From: Streptomyces calvus
GTDB lineage: Bacteria > Actinomycetota > Actinomycetes > Streptomycetales > Streptomycetaceae
Assembly: GCF_006782915.1 (NCBI RefSeq)
Contig: NZ_VCNP01000010.1
Span: forward strand, 248,001-312,000
Length of the DNA stretch: 64,000 bases
Direction of reading: 5' to 3'
The notes beneath the pieces are model-generated. The model had not been told where the DNA came from, ran no database searches, and saw only the letters and a list, made by a program, of their open reading frames with translations. Both the position numbers and the translations under genes were made by a program. Below, piece after piece: positions 35,911 to 44,310 of this stretch (the stretch's first letter is position 1; each line of letters begins with the position of its first letter).

Positions 35911-36525
35911 ATGACGACATCCGACACCGGCCGGGACACCGCGGCCGTCACGGGACTGCTGCTCGCCGCGGGCGGCGGGCGGCGGCTCGGCGGCCGGCCC
36001 AAGGCCCTGCTCACCCACTGCGGGCGGCCACTGGTGGAGCACGCGGTGGCGACACTGCGCGCGGGCGGCTGCGCCCGCGTGCACATCGTGCTCGGGGCGC
36101 GGGCGGACGAGGTGCGCGCCCGCGCGCTGCTGCCGGACTGCGTCCTGGTCGACAATCCCGACTGGGAGCAGGGCATGGGCACCTCGCTGCGGGCCGGCCT
36201 CGACTCGCTGGCCGGCACGGGCGCGCGGGCGGCGCTGGTCTCGCTGGTCGACCAGCCCGGCATCGGCCCGGAGGCGATCGCCCGGGTGCTCGCCGCCGGC
36301 ACCTCGCCCGGGTCGCTGGTCTCCGCGGCCTACGACGGCGTGCGCGGCCATCCGGTGCTGTTCGGGGCGGCGCACTGGCCGGGCATCGCGGCGACCGCGA
36401 CCGGCGACCGAGGGGCACGCGCCTATCTGAAGGAGCACGCCGACCGGCTCACCCTCGTCGAGTGCGGTGACGTGGCCGAGGCGTACGACATCGACACGGA
36501 GGCGGATCTGGCGCACCTGGAGTGA
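35911..36525 (+). CDS. MobA-like nucleotidyltransferase (molybdenum cofactor type)
   Basis: The protein has 204 residues and the fold of MobA/MocA cytidylyl- and guanylyltransferases. The nucleotide-binding loop is LLAAGGGRRLGGRPKALL, with the conserved Arg and Lys. VDNPDWEQGMGTSLRAGL and the metal-binding VDQPGI follow. The C-terminus is helical and ends in YDIDTEADLAHLE. It may modify the molybdopterin cofactor of xanthine dehydrogenase, the enzyme that makes urate, which fits the surrounding purine-catabolism genes. That role is inferred. Confidence 0.85.
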   Translation: MTTSDTGRDTAAVTGLLLAAGGGRRLGGRPKALLTHCGRPLVEHAVATLRAGGCARVHIVLGARADEVRARALLPDCVLVDNPDWEQGMGTSLRAGLDSLAGTGARAALVSLVDQPGIGPEAIARVLAAGTSPGSLVSAAYDGVRGHPVLFGAAHWPGIAATATGDRGARAYLKEHADRLTLVECGDVAEAYDIDTEADLAHLE

Positions 36526-36595
36526 GTCCGGGTGTGGCAGTGCGTGAGCGGGGTGGCACCGAGCGCCACGTTCCCTCGACCCGGAGAATCTCGAC

Positions 36596-36616
36596 GTCAA
36601 CAAAACATTGAACTTC
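36596..36616 (+). promoter_or_regulatory. AllR-type operator upstream of malate synthase
   Basis: The site has arms GTCAAC and ATTGAA with a 5-bp spacer (36596-36612), followed by CTTC. It matches the allB site (34294-34314) in 17 of 21 bases and in orientation. It is 119 bp before the malate synthase ATG. Confidence 0.7.
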
Positions 36617-36734
36617 CACCATGAGGAAACTACTATCCACTGTTCAGAAGCGCCCGACCTCCGCACGGGCGTCCGTCGCCGTACCCGGGTCGACTGGCAC
36701 CCGGTGCCATGCACGCCGAAGGAAGTGACAGCTC

Positions 36735-38360
36735 ATGTCCGCACCAGCGCCGTCCCCGCTGGCCATCGTCGACGCCGAGCCCCTGCCCCGGCAGGAGGAG
36801 GTCCTCACCGAGGCGGCCCTCGCCTTCGTGGCCGAACTGCACCGGCGGTTCACGCCCCGGCGTGACGAACTCCTCGCCCGCCGCGCGGAGCGCCGCGCCG
36901 AGATCGCCCGCACCTCCACCCTCGACTTCCTCCCGGAGACGGCCGCGATCCGCGCGGACGACTCCTGGCGGGTGGCCCCGGCGCCGCCCGCGCTGGAGGA
37001 CCGCCGCGTCGAGATCACCGGCCCCACCGACCGCAAGATGACCATCAACGCCCTCAACTCGGGCGCGAAGGTCTGGCTCGCGGACTTCGAGGACGCCTCG
37101 GCGCCCACCTGGCAGAACGTGGTCCTCGGCCAGCTCAACCTGATCGACGCCTACACCAGGAACATCGACTTCACGGACGAGCGGACCGGCAAGTCCTACG
37201 CCCTGCGCCCGAACGAGGAGCTGGCGACGGTCGTCATGCGGCCGCGCGGCTGGCACCTGGACGAGCGTCACCTCACCGACGCCGACGGCACACCGGTGCC
37301 CGGCGCGCTCGTCGACTTCGGCCTGTACTTCTTCCACAACGCCAAGCGGCTGATCGACCTCGGCAAGGGCCCGTACTTCTACCTGCCCAAGACGGAGTCC
37401 CACCTCGAGGCCCGGCTGTGGAACGAGGTGTTCGTCTTCGCGCAGGAGTACCTGGGCGTCCCGCAGGGCACGGTGCGCGCCACCGTCCTCATCGAGACGA
37501 TCACGGCCGCGTACGAGATGGAGGAGATCCTCTACGAACTGCGCGACCACGCTTCCGGGTTGAACGCCGGCCGCTGGGACTACCTGTTCTCCATCGTCAA
37601 GAACTTCCGTGACGGCGGCGCGAAGTTCGTCCTGCCGGACCGCAACGCGGTCACCATGACGGCCCCGTTCATGCGCGCGTACACCGAACTCCTCGTGCGT
37701 ACCTGCCACAAGCGCGGCGCGCACGCGATCGGCGGCATGGCGGCGTTCATCCCGTCCCGCCGGGACGCCGAGGTCAACAAGGTGGCCTTCGAGAAGGTCC
37801 GCGCCGACAAGGACCGCGAGGCGAACGACGGCTTCGACGGCTCCTGGGTCGCCCACCCCGACCTCGTCCCGATCGCCATGGAGTCCTTCGACCGGGTGCT
37901 CGGCGACAGGCCGAACCAGAAGGACCGGCTGCGCGAGGACGTCCGCGTCGAGGCCGCCGACCTCATCGCGATCGACTCGCTCGACGCCAAGCCGACGTAC
38001 GCGGGCCTGGTCAACGCCGTGCAGGTCGGCATCCGCTACATCGAGGCCTGGCTGCGCGGGCTCGGCGCCGTCGCCATCTTCAACCTGATGGAGGACGCGG
38101 CGACCGCGGAGATCTCCCGCTCCCAGATCTGGCAGTGGATCAACGCCGGTGTCGTCCTCGACAACGGCGAGCGGGTCACCGCCGAGCTGGCCCGCAAGGT
38201 GGCCGCCGAGGAGCTGGCGAACGTCCGCGCGGAGATCGGCGAGGAGGCGTTCGCGGCGGGCAACTGGCAGCAGGCCCACGACCTGCTGCTGAAGGTCTCC
38301 CTGGACGAGGACTACGCCGACTTCCTGACCCTGCCGGCGTACGAGCAGCTCAAGGGCTGA
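36735..38360 (+). CDS. aceB: Malate synthase A
   Basis: The enzyme has 541 residues and joins glyoxylate with acetyl-CoA to give malate. It is the type-A isoform. The signature [16 protein letters not shown] is present (about residue 270), as is [16 protein letters not shown], which carries the catalytic Asp, and [15 protein letters not shown]. The length fits the family. It follows an AllR-type operator shared with allB, so it is probably expressed to consume glyoxylate from allantoin breakdown rather than only as part of the glyoxylate bypass. No isocitrate lyase gene is nearby. Confidence 0.96.
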   Translation: MSAPAPSPLAIVDAEPLPRQEEVLTEAALAFVAELHRRFTPRRDELLARRAERRAEIARTSTLDFLPETAAIRADDSWRVAPAPPALEDRRVEITGPTDRKMTINALNSGAKVWLADFEDASAPTWQNVVLGQLNLIDAYTRNIDFTDERTGKSYALRPNEELATVVMRPRGWHLDERHLTDADGTPVPGALVDFGLYFFHNAKRLIDLGKGPYFYLPKTESHLEARLWNEVFVFAQEYLGVPQGTVRATVLIETITAAYEMEEILYELRDHASGLNAGRWDYLFSIVKNFRDGGAKFVLPDRNAVTMTAPFMRAYTELLVRTCHKRGAHAIGGMAAFIPSRRDAEVNKVAFEKVRADKDREANDGFDGSWVAHPDLVPIAMESFDRVLGDRPNQKDRLREDVRVEAADLIAIDSLDAKPTYAGLVNAVQVGIRYIEAWLRGLGAVAIFNLMEDAATAEISRSQIWQWINAGVVLDNGERVTAELARKVAAEELANVRAEIGEEAFAAGNWQQAHDLLLKVSLDEDYADFLTLPAYEQLKG

Positions 38361-38367
38361 ACCCGGT

Positions 38368-38407
38368 CGGACGGCCCGGGTGGCGCGCCGCCGCCCGGGG
38401 CCGTCCG
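38368..38407. terminator. Hairpin terminator between convergent genes
   Basis: CGGACGGCCCGGG (38368-38380) pairs with CCCGGGGCCGTCCG (38394-38407) with a single bulge. It follows malate synthase and faces the HipA-like gene. Confidence 0.65.
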
Positions 38408-38415
38408 TGCGTCCG

Positions 38416-39330
38416 TCATCCGAGGTGGACCGACCAGTCCTGGGCGGCCGCGGGCTTGCCGTGCAGGTCGGGGACGCGCTTGAGCCAGTCCGGGCGGCCC
38501 CGCTGGGTCCGCTCCGCGCGCCGGGCGTTCTCCTCGGCCAGCTCCTGGGCGCTCGGGAAGTCGGTCGGCAGCCAGGCCGCGGACGCCCGCGCCCGCGCGT
38601 GCAGGTACCGCACGTACGCCGCCCGGGTCTCCGCGGGTGTGGCGAACCCCGGTTCGCCGGCCAGCCAGTCGTCGGGCACCTCGGCGGTGATCTCCCGCAG
38701 GAGTTCCTCGGTCACCTTCGGCGCCAGTTCGGCGTCCGCCGCCCGCACGTCGGGGCCGTAGTGGCCGAGCGCGTGGTGGCGGAAGTCGTAGGCCTTGGCC
38801 GGGTCGGAGCCGTCCCAGCGGTGGTGGAAGACGAGCGCGGCGCCGTGGTCGATGAGCCACAGCCGCGGCGGTGCGACCCCGAGCGTCGGCCAGACCACCA
38901 GGTTGGAGCTGTGGACGGTGCGGTCCACGTTCACCGTCAGCGCGTCGAGCCAGACGATCCGGCCGGCCTCCAGCGGGTCGACCGGGAACACCCCGGCGAC
39001 CTCCGGCGTGAAGTCCCGGGCGCCCGGCAGGTAGTCCATGCCGAGATTGACCCCTGCGCTGGAGGTGTGCAGCTCCCGCACCTCCTGGTGGGGCTCGTCG
39101 GCGGCGATCGCCGGGTCGAAGTGCGCCAGCACCAGCTCGGGGAACCGCAGTCCCAGGGCCCGCGCCAGCTCCCCCACGATCACCTCGGCGACCAGCGCCT
39201 TGCGCCCCTGCGCGGACCCGGTGAACTTCACGACGTAGGTGCCGAGGTCGTCCGCCTCGAAGACACCGGGGACGGAGCCGCCGGTACGCAGGGGCTCGAG
39301 GTAGCGGGTCGCGGTGACCTCTCTCAACAT
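38416..39330 (-). CDS. HipA-like kinase (HipA_2 family)
   Basis: The protein has 304 residues. GTYVVKFTGSAQGRKALVAE holds the likely ATP-binding Lys. NVDRTVHSSNLVV carries the catalytic Asp and Asn, and WLIDHGAALVFH the metal-binding Asp, an arrangement also seen in the HipA toxin kinases. Unlike hipBA modules, no HipB-type regulator is adjacent, and the usual DUF3037 partner is missing here too. ATG at 39330 starts the homologous part. The target is unknown. Confidence 0.82.
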   Translation of the reverse strand: MLREVTATRYLEPLRTGGSVPGVFEADDLGTYVVKFTGSAQGRKALVAEVIVGELARALGLRFPELVLAHFDPAIAADEPHQEVRELHTSSAGVNLGMDYLPGARDFTPEVAGVFPVDPLEAGRIVWLDALTVNVDRTVHSSNLVVWPTLGVAPPRLWLIDHGAALVFHHRWDGSDPAKAYDFRHHALGHYGPDVRAADAELAPKVTEELLREITAEVPDDWLAGEPGFATPAETRAAYVRYLHARARASAAWLPTDFPSAQELAEENARRAERTQRGRPDWLKRVPDLHGKPAAAQDWSVHLG

Positions 39331-39517
39331 ATTCGAAGGTCCTGTCGCGTATTCACCGGCGCTCCGCATTGCGAACGTCGTCACGCTGCGGCCGGTCGTC
39401 GGTTCGTGAAACGGAAACGGTGCTCGTGACCGGATACCCCGCGAGGATATCGGCACAGGCCCGGGCGCGGTCCCGGTTTTTCCCGGCACCGGGGCCCGGG
39501 GACCGGTGCCGCGGTTG

Positions 39518-39901
39518 CTACCAGATCCACATCCCGCCGAGGACGGAGGTCCGGCCGTGGTCGTCGACGCCGATCAGGTGGGCCGACTCGGGTCCGCCGC
39601 TCGTCTCGTCGTCCAGCGGGATGACGAAGCGGTGCTCCCCGAAGTGCAGGGCGAGCATCCGTTCCGGATCCAGTTCACAGCCGTCGACGGTCTCGCCGAT
39701 GTAGCTGCGCATGAGGTCCGGCGACCCGGGTGCGGGAAAGCGCCACGCGCGGCCCCCGTACACCCCCACCGGGTCGCTCAGGGACCGCAGCACCGGTCCG
39801 TCGAAGTGCAGCTCGACGTGGTCGCGCACGAAGGACACGGCGCTGACCTCCGAGCCCCTCAGCAGCCGGAGCGGGTCGTCCGGGTCGTTCGCACCGTTCA
39901 C
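39518..39901 (-). CDS. Hypothetical protein coupled to GNAT
   Basis: The protein has 127 residues and a beta-rich pattern: VSAVSFVRDHVELHFDG, VYGGRAWRFPAPG, RMLALHFGEHRFVIPLDD and a closing GGMWIW. It resembles small conserved proteins of unknown function. The GTG start overlaps the stop of the acetyltransferase gene (GTGA), so both are expressed together. No catalytic motif is seen. Confidence 0.75.
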   Translation of the reverse strand: MNGANDPDDPLRLLRGSEVSAVSFVRDHVELHFDGPVLRSLSDPVGVYGGRAWRFPAPGSPDLMRSYIGETVDGCELDPERMLALHFGEHRFVIPLDDETSGGPESAHLIGVDDHGRTSVLGGMWIW

Positions 39902-40503
39902 GGGCCCATGCTGCCAGACGCCTCGGTCTGCCCGGGCGGTACGGGTACGGGTCGGTCCGGCCGTCCCTCCGCGGCGGCCTTGTGGTCCCGGGCCAGGAGG
40001 CCGAGCAGCACCTCGTCCAGGAACTCGCCCATCACCCAGGCCGAGGAGCGCAGGACGCCCTCGCGGACGAAGCCGTTGCGCTCGGCGGCGCGCAGCATGG
40101 CGGCGTTGTCGGCCAGTGTCTCGATCTGCAGCCGCTGCAGGCCGCGCACGACGAATCCGTAGTGGCACAGGACCGCGACGACGTCGGTGCCGTAGCCCTT
40201 GCCGCGCGAGGCCGGCAGCAGGCCGAGGCCGATGTGCGCGGACCGGTTGTGGTTGTCGATGCCCCACAGTGTGGCGGTGCCGACCAGCGTGCCGCCCGCC
40301 AGTTCCACCACGGAGAAGGGGACACTCGCCTGCTCCTTGTCGTCCACGACGAGCCGCGGGTCCTTCGCGTCGGGGGAGATCGGCCGCCACGGGCCGCTTT
40401 CCGCCCGGGAGGCGTTGACCACGTCGTTGTAGAGCTCGGCCCGCAGGACCGGGATGTCGTCCTCGTGCCGGGCCCGCAGCCCGACCGTGTCGCCCTTCAG
40501 CAT
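39898..40503 (-). CDS. GNAT family N-acetyltransferase
   Basis: The protein has 201 residues of the RimJ/RimL-like class. The acetyl-CoA motif is R-G-K-G-Y-G in LLPASRGKGYGTDVV. Strand beta-4 is RSAHIGLGLLP, and the C-terminal ETLADNAAMLRAAERNGFVREG is the usual A-motif extension. A Pro/Gly-rich tail of about 25 residues follows the domain. It overlaps with the next hypothetical gene. The substrate, an amine or a protein N-terminus, is unknown. Confidence 0.9.
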   Translation of the reverse strand: MLKGDTVGLRARHEDDIPVLRAELYNDVVNASRAESGPWRPISPDAKDPRLVVDDKEQASVPFSVVELAGGTLVGTATLWGIDNHNRSAHIGLGLLPASRGKGYGTDVVAVLCHYGFVVRGLQRLQIETLADNAAMLRAAERNGFVREGVLRSSAWVMGEFLDEVLLGLLARDHKAAAEGRPDRPVPVPPGQTEASGSMGP

Positions 40504-40581
40504 GCGGGCTTCCTATCCGACCGGTCCGGCCCCCGGCAAACGATTAGTGGGCCGGACCGGGCGGACGGTGGGGCCGAGGGC

Positions 40582-40956
40582 TCAGTGCTCGCAGAGGCAG
40601 AACGGGTGGCCGGCCGGGTCCGCGTAGACCCGCCAGTTGGTGCCCGGGCGGATCTGGTCCGTCCGCTCCAGCACGGTCGCGCCGAGGGCGAGCGCCCGCT
40701 CCTCCTCCGCGTCGAGGTCGTCCACGTCGAAGTCCAGGTGGAGTTGCTGCGGGCGCTCCTGGCCGGGCCATTCGGGCGGCCGGTAGCCCTCCGCCCGCTG
40801 ACAGGCCAGCGGGACTCCCTCGAACCCGTGCACCTCGACCCAGTCGGGCTCCTCCGGGTTCTCGACCACCCGGCCGCCGAGCAGCTCCGCGTAGAACTGC
40901 GCGAGCCGTACCGGATCGTCGCAGTCCAGCGCGACCGCCTGCAGCTTTCGAATCAC
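40582..40956 (-). CDS. VOC family protein (glyoxalase/bleomycin-resistance fold)
   Basis: The protein has 124 residues and two beta-alpha-beta-beta-beta modules: LQAVALDCDDPVRLAQFYAELLGG, then LHLDFDVDDLDAEEERALALGA and VYADPAGHPFCLCEH. The potential metal ligands are His in LHLDF and Glu near the C-terminus. GTG at 40956 has a GAGGG ribosome site 9 bases upstream, better than GTG at 40965. The role may be small-molecule binding or resistance; it is not determined. Confidence 0.85.
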   Translation of the reverse strand: MIRKLQAVALDCDDPVRLAQFYAELLGGRVVENPEEPDWVEVHGFEGVPLACQRAEGYRPPEWPGQERPQQLHLDFDVDDLDAEEERALALGATVLERTDQIRPGTNWRVYADPAGHPFCLCEH

Positions 40957-41033
40957 TTGCGACACCCCTCACGCTTCGGCCGCTTCCGCGACGCCCGTAC
41001 GGGTGGGGTCGTACCCGTCCCCGCCGCGGGCAT

Positions 41034-41052
41034 GCCCGGCGGCGCGCCGGGC
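41034..41052. terminator. Short GC hairpin after siderophore synthetase gene
   Basis: GCCCGGCG and CGCCGGGC form an 8-bp stem with a 3-nt loop, 54 bp after the stop of the minus-strand IucA/IucC gene. Confidence 0.5.
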
Positions 41053-41105
41053 CGCCGCCGCGCTTCACCCGGGCTGCCGGTCCGGACGCCGGGCGCCGTA
41101 CGCGG

Positions 41106-42647
41106 TCAGTCGCCGGCCAGCGGATTGGGCAGCAGCAGGTAGCGGGCGTCGGCGCCGTCCGCGCCGGTCCAGCGCAGCAGGAGGTTGGTCTTGGCGGGGA
41201 GGGTCGGCGCGGTGAGCAGCGCGGTGCTCTCCGGGAGGTCGTGGCGGGCGAGTTCGCGGCGGAGCGCGGGCCACGGGTCGAGGCCCGGGTGGTGCTCGGC
41301 CAGGGCGGCGGCGATCTCGGTGAGGTGGTTGACGACGAGGCAGTACACCAGCCGTTCCCAGCCGGCCTCCCGGGACACCGCGGGCAGCGCCGTCCCGCGC
41401 GTCGCGTCCGCGAGGAGCTTCACGCCCTCCGCGTCCCGGAACAGCGCCTGTACGGGCATTCCGTCGGCGTCGACGGCGATCAGCGTGTTCTGCAGGTGGG
41501 CCTCCAGGACGACGCCGTGTCCGGCGAACGCCGTCAGGGCCGGTGGCACCACCCGCGCCAGGTACGCCCGCCACCAGTCCGCCGGACACGTGGTGCCGGC
41601 GAGCGGGTTGCCGTCGAAGCCCTCCGCCAGCGCCGCGGCCAGGAAGGGCGTCGCACCGGGCGCCAGGTGTCCGCGCAGGCCGTCGCGTACGACCACGGCC
41701 AGCTGCTCGTGGGCGAAGTCCGCGGTGCGGTGGCCCCGGTCGCTCAGCCAGGCCGCGTCGAGCCCGGCGAAGGCGTCGCGTGCGGCCGTGTCGGTCGCGC
41801 GCAGTCTTCGCAGGTCGTGGCGCCACAGGCGGCGGATGTCGTTGGTGATGCGCACGTCCAGGCTGAACTTCAGGAACAGGTCGGGGCCGGGCGCGTACAC
41901 GGTGCGGATCGCCGCCGTGGGCCACGCCTCGAAGTCGGTGGTGCCCAGCCGGATCAGGCGCCCGTCGGCGAAGGCGGGCGCGAGGTCGCGGGCGGCGAGG
42001 TCCAGCTGCCAGGGGTGGGCGGGCAGCAGGCGGTAGCCGGGCGGTGCGGTGCCCAGCCGGTCCAGGGCGCCGGTGTCGCCCTCGTCGACGGCCGTGTCCG
42101 TCCGCACGCCGAGCAGCGCGAGCGGGAAACGGGCGTACGCCTCGGGCGCGTACGGCAGCCAGCCGGCCGCCGGGCCGCCGCCGCGTGCCTTGGGGGCCGG
42201 ATGGTGGGTGTGGCCGGTGAGCAGGGACTGCTCGGAGCGCAGGTAGGGGTCGTCGGGCGGGGTGGCGCGGTCGCGGGCGGCGAGCAGCGCGGCCACCGCA
42301 TCCCGGCTGTCGAGCATCTCGGCGGGCAGTTCGTGGTTGGACAGGCCGGTGTGCCGGCGCAGTTCCTCGGCGACGAGTTTCACCAGTTCGGTGTGGCCGA
42401 CGCGGCGCCAGGCACCGGCCGTGTACACCTCGGGCGCGGTGGGGCGCCGGGTGCCGCGCACCCGCAGCAGCCGGTCCACACCCGCGAGGAGGTAGGTGCG
42501 GTGCGGGCCTCGGTCCGGAGCGGGCAGGGGCCGGGCGACCTCGCGCAGCAGGCAGTTGAGCAGCGGCACGGCCGCGTACGCGTCGGCACGCCCGGCGAGG
42601 TCTGCGCGGCGCGCCGCGTCGTCTGCGGGCGGGGGGATGAGGGTCAC
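41106..42647 (-). CDS. IucA/IucC family siderophore synthetase (first of a divergent pair)
   Basis: The enzyme has 513 residues and belongs to the NRPS-independent siderophore (NIS) synthetases, which join carboxylates such as citrate or succinate to amines using ATP. Motifs are LLPAHPWQLD, LKFSLDVRITNDIRR, EAHLQNTLIA and LFRDAEGVKL, plus a closing LLLPNPLAGD. GTG at 42647 precedes the first conserved residues; the frame is open to 43010 but that part is shared with the opposite gene. A second NIS synthetase is divergent 100 bp away. No transporter or amine-synthesis genes accompany them here. Confidence 0.88.
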   Translation of the reverse strand: MTLIPPPADDAARRADLAGRADAYAAVPLLNCLLREVARPLPAPDRGPHRTYLLAGVDRLLRVRGTRRPTAPEVYTAGAWRRVGHTELVKLVAEELRRHTGLSNHELPAEMLDSRDAVAALLAARDRATPPDDPYLRSEQSLLTGHTHHPAPKARGGGPAAGWLPYAPEAYARFPLALLGVRTDTAVDEGDTGALDRLGTAPPGYRLLPAHPWQLDLAARDLAPAFADGRLIRLGTTDFEAWPTAAIRTVYAPGPDLFLKFSLDVRITNDIRRLWRHDLRRLRATDTAARDAFAGLDAAWLSDRGHRTADFAHEQLAVVVRDGLRGHLAPGATPFLAAALAEGFDGNPLAGTTCPADWWRAYLARVVPPALTAFAGHGVVLEAHLQNTLIAVDADGMPVQALFRDAEGVKLLADATRGTALPAVSREAGWERLVYCLVVNHLTEIAAALAEHHPGLDPWPALRRELARHDLPESTALLTAPTLPAKTNLLLRWTGADGADARYLLLPNPLAGD

Positions 42648-42747
42648 GCGTTCTGGTTCCCTACGGTCTGTCCGGGCGGAGACGATCAGTATGTCGCTCG
42701 TCGTCCGCCCCCACGTCCCACTCCGTGCGTACCCGAGGAGTCGTCCC

Positions 42748-44265
42748 GTGCACCGTCCCTCCACCGTCGAGGCCGAGATCGCCGACGAGCTGAGCGCCGT
42801 ACGGCCCGGCCTCGTGCCCGGGTACACGGGCGCGCTGCCCGGCGCCCGGGCGGCCGTGCTGACCCGGCTGTGGCGCGGCCTGGCGCACGAGCCGCTGCCG
42901 TGGATCGCCCGCCGCGAGCACGGCCGTGACGAACTGACCCTGTGCCTGGCGGACGGGCGGCGGCTGCACGGCCCGCGGGCGGATCCGTATGCGACGGACG
43001 CGTACGTCACCGCCGTGCGGCTGGACGGGGTGGTGCACGACGATCCGGCCCGGCTGATGGCGGATCTCGGCGTGCCGCACGCGGACGCGTTCGCGGCGGA
43101 ACTCGCGGGCGGTGTCGCGTCGTTGGCGTTGTCCCGGGCGGGCTCGGAGGGCGGCCCGGGCGCGTGGCCGGCGCGGGACTGGGAGTGGGAGCAGCGGGTG
43201 GTCGACGGGCATCCGTTCCATCCCGGCTGCCGCTCCCGACCGGGCTTCTCGGTGGCCGAGCAACTGGCCTACGGGCCCGAGCACCGGCCGGTGGTGGAGC
43301 TGCAACTGGTGCCGGTGCCGGCCGCGCAGTGCCTGGTGACGGGGGTGTGGCCGGGGTGGCTGCGGGAGGCGGGGCGGGTGGTGGTGCCGGTGCATCCCTG
43401 GCAGGCGGCGCACGTGCTGGAGCGGCGGGGCGGGCGGGCGGGTGAACAGCGGCTCGCCGCACATCCGTTGATGGCGCTGCGCACTCTGGCGCTGCCGGGC
43501 GGGCCGCACGTGAAGACGGCGCTGAGCACCCGGCTGACGTCGTCGGTGCGGGACATCTCGATCGGCTCGGTGGCCGCGTCGGCGGTGCTGTCGGACTTCG
43601 GTGCGGCGGTCGCGGCACGGACCGACGGGCTGCTGCACATCACCCGCACGCTGGGCGCGGTCGCGGCCGGTTCGCCGGATCTGGCGGCGGTGCTGCGCGA
43701 GTCGCCGGAGGTGTACGCGGCGGACGGGGAGCGGGTGGTGCCGGTGGCGGCGCTGGCCACGACCGGGCTGCCGCGTTCTCCCGACTGGTCGGCCCGGTTC
43801 GCCCGGCTCGCGCTGACGGTCGGGCTGCGGCTGCTGGAGCTGGGGGTGGCGCTGGAAGCGCACGGGCAGAACCTGCTGGTGGTGCTGTCGCCGGCCGGTG
43901 AGCCGGTACGGCTGGTCTACCGCGACCTGGCGGACCTGCGGGTCGGTCCGGCCCGGCTGGCCCGGCACGGCCTGGCCCTGCCGGAGCTGCCGGCGCGCAT
44001 GGTCACGGACGACGAACGCGTCCTGCGGCGCAAGCTGTTCGGTTCGCTGGTCGCGGGTGCGCTGGCCGGGACGGCGGGGTCCGGGCCGGTGCTGCGGGCG
44101 GCCCTGGAGAGCGCCGTACGGGACCTGCCGCGCACCCCGGACCGGGCGGCGCTCGTCGACGGGCCGCTGCCCGCGAAGGCGCTGACGCTGATGCGGCTGT
44201 CGCCGCGGACGGCCGGCGACCAGTGGGCGGAACTGCCCAATCCGTTGCGGTTGCCGGCCATGTGA
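42748..44265 (+). CDS. IucA/IucC family siderophore synthetase (second of a divergent pair)
   Basis: The enzyme has 505 residues. NIS motifs are VPVHPWQAAHV, KTALSTRLTSSVRDIS, EAHGQNLLVV and VYRDLADL, plus a closing ELPNPLRL. It has a more compact N-terminus than its partner. GTG at 42748 has a GAGGAG ribosome site 7 bases upstream, better than the ATG at 42691. Divergent pairs of NIS synthetases suggest that the two enzymes act in sequence on one siderophore. No classical iron box is visible in the 100-bp gap, so iron regulation is unproved. Confidence 0.88.
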   Translation: MHRPSTVEAEIADELSAVRPGLVPGYTGALPGARAAVLTRLWRGLAHEPLPWIARREHGRDELTLCLADGRRLHGPRADPYATDAYVTAVRLDGVVHDDPARLMADLGVPHADAFAAELAGGVASLALSRAGSEGGPGAWPARDWEWEQRVVDGHPFHPGCRSRPGFSVAEQLAYGPEHRPVVELQLVPVPAAQCLVTGVWPGWLREAGRVVVPVHPWQAAHVLERRGGRAGEQRLAAHPLMALRTLALPGGPHVKTALSTRLTSSVRDISIGSVAASAVLSDFGAAVAARTDGLLHITRTLGAVAAGSPDLAAVLRESPEVYAADGERVVPVAALATTGLPRSPDWSARFARLALTVGLRLLELGVALEAHGQNLLVVLSPAGEPVRLVYRDLADLRVGPARLARHGLALPELPARMVTDDERVLRRKLFGSLVAGALAGTAGSGPVLRAALESAVRDLPRTPDRAALVDGPLPAKALTLMRLSPRTAGDQWAELPNPLRLPAM

Positions 44266-44310
44266 CGGACCGTTTTGGAGCCCGACACGTCTGATCAATA
44301 GGATCCGCCG

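Noticed and set aside
42648..42747. Iron box between the two siderophore synthetase genes
   Set aside because: I looked for a TTAGGTTAGGCTCACCTAA-like palindrome and found nothing close in the 100-bp gap.
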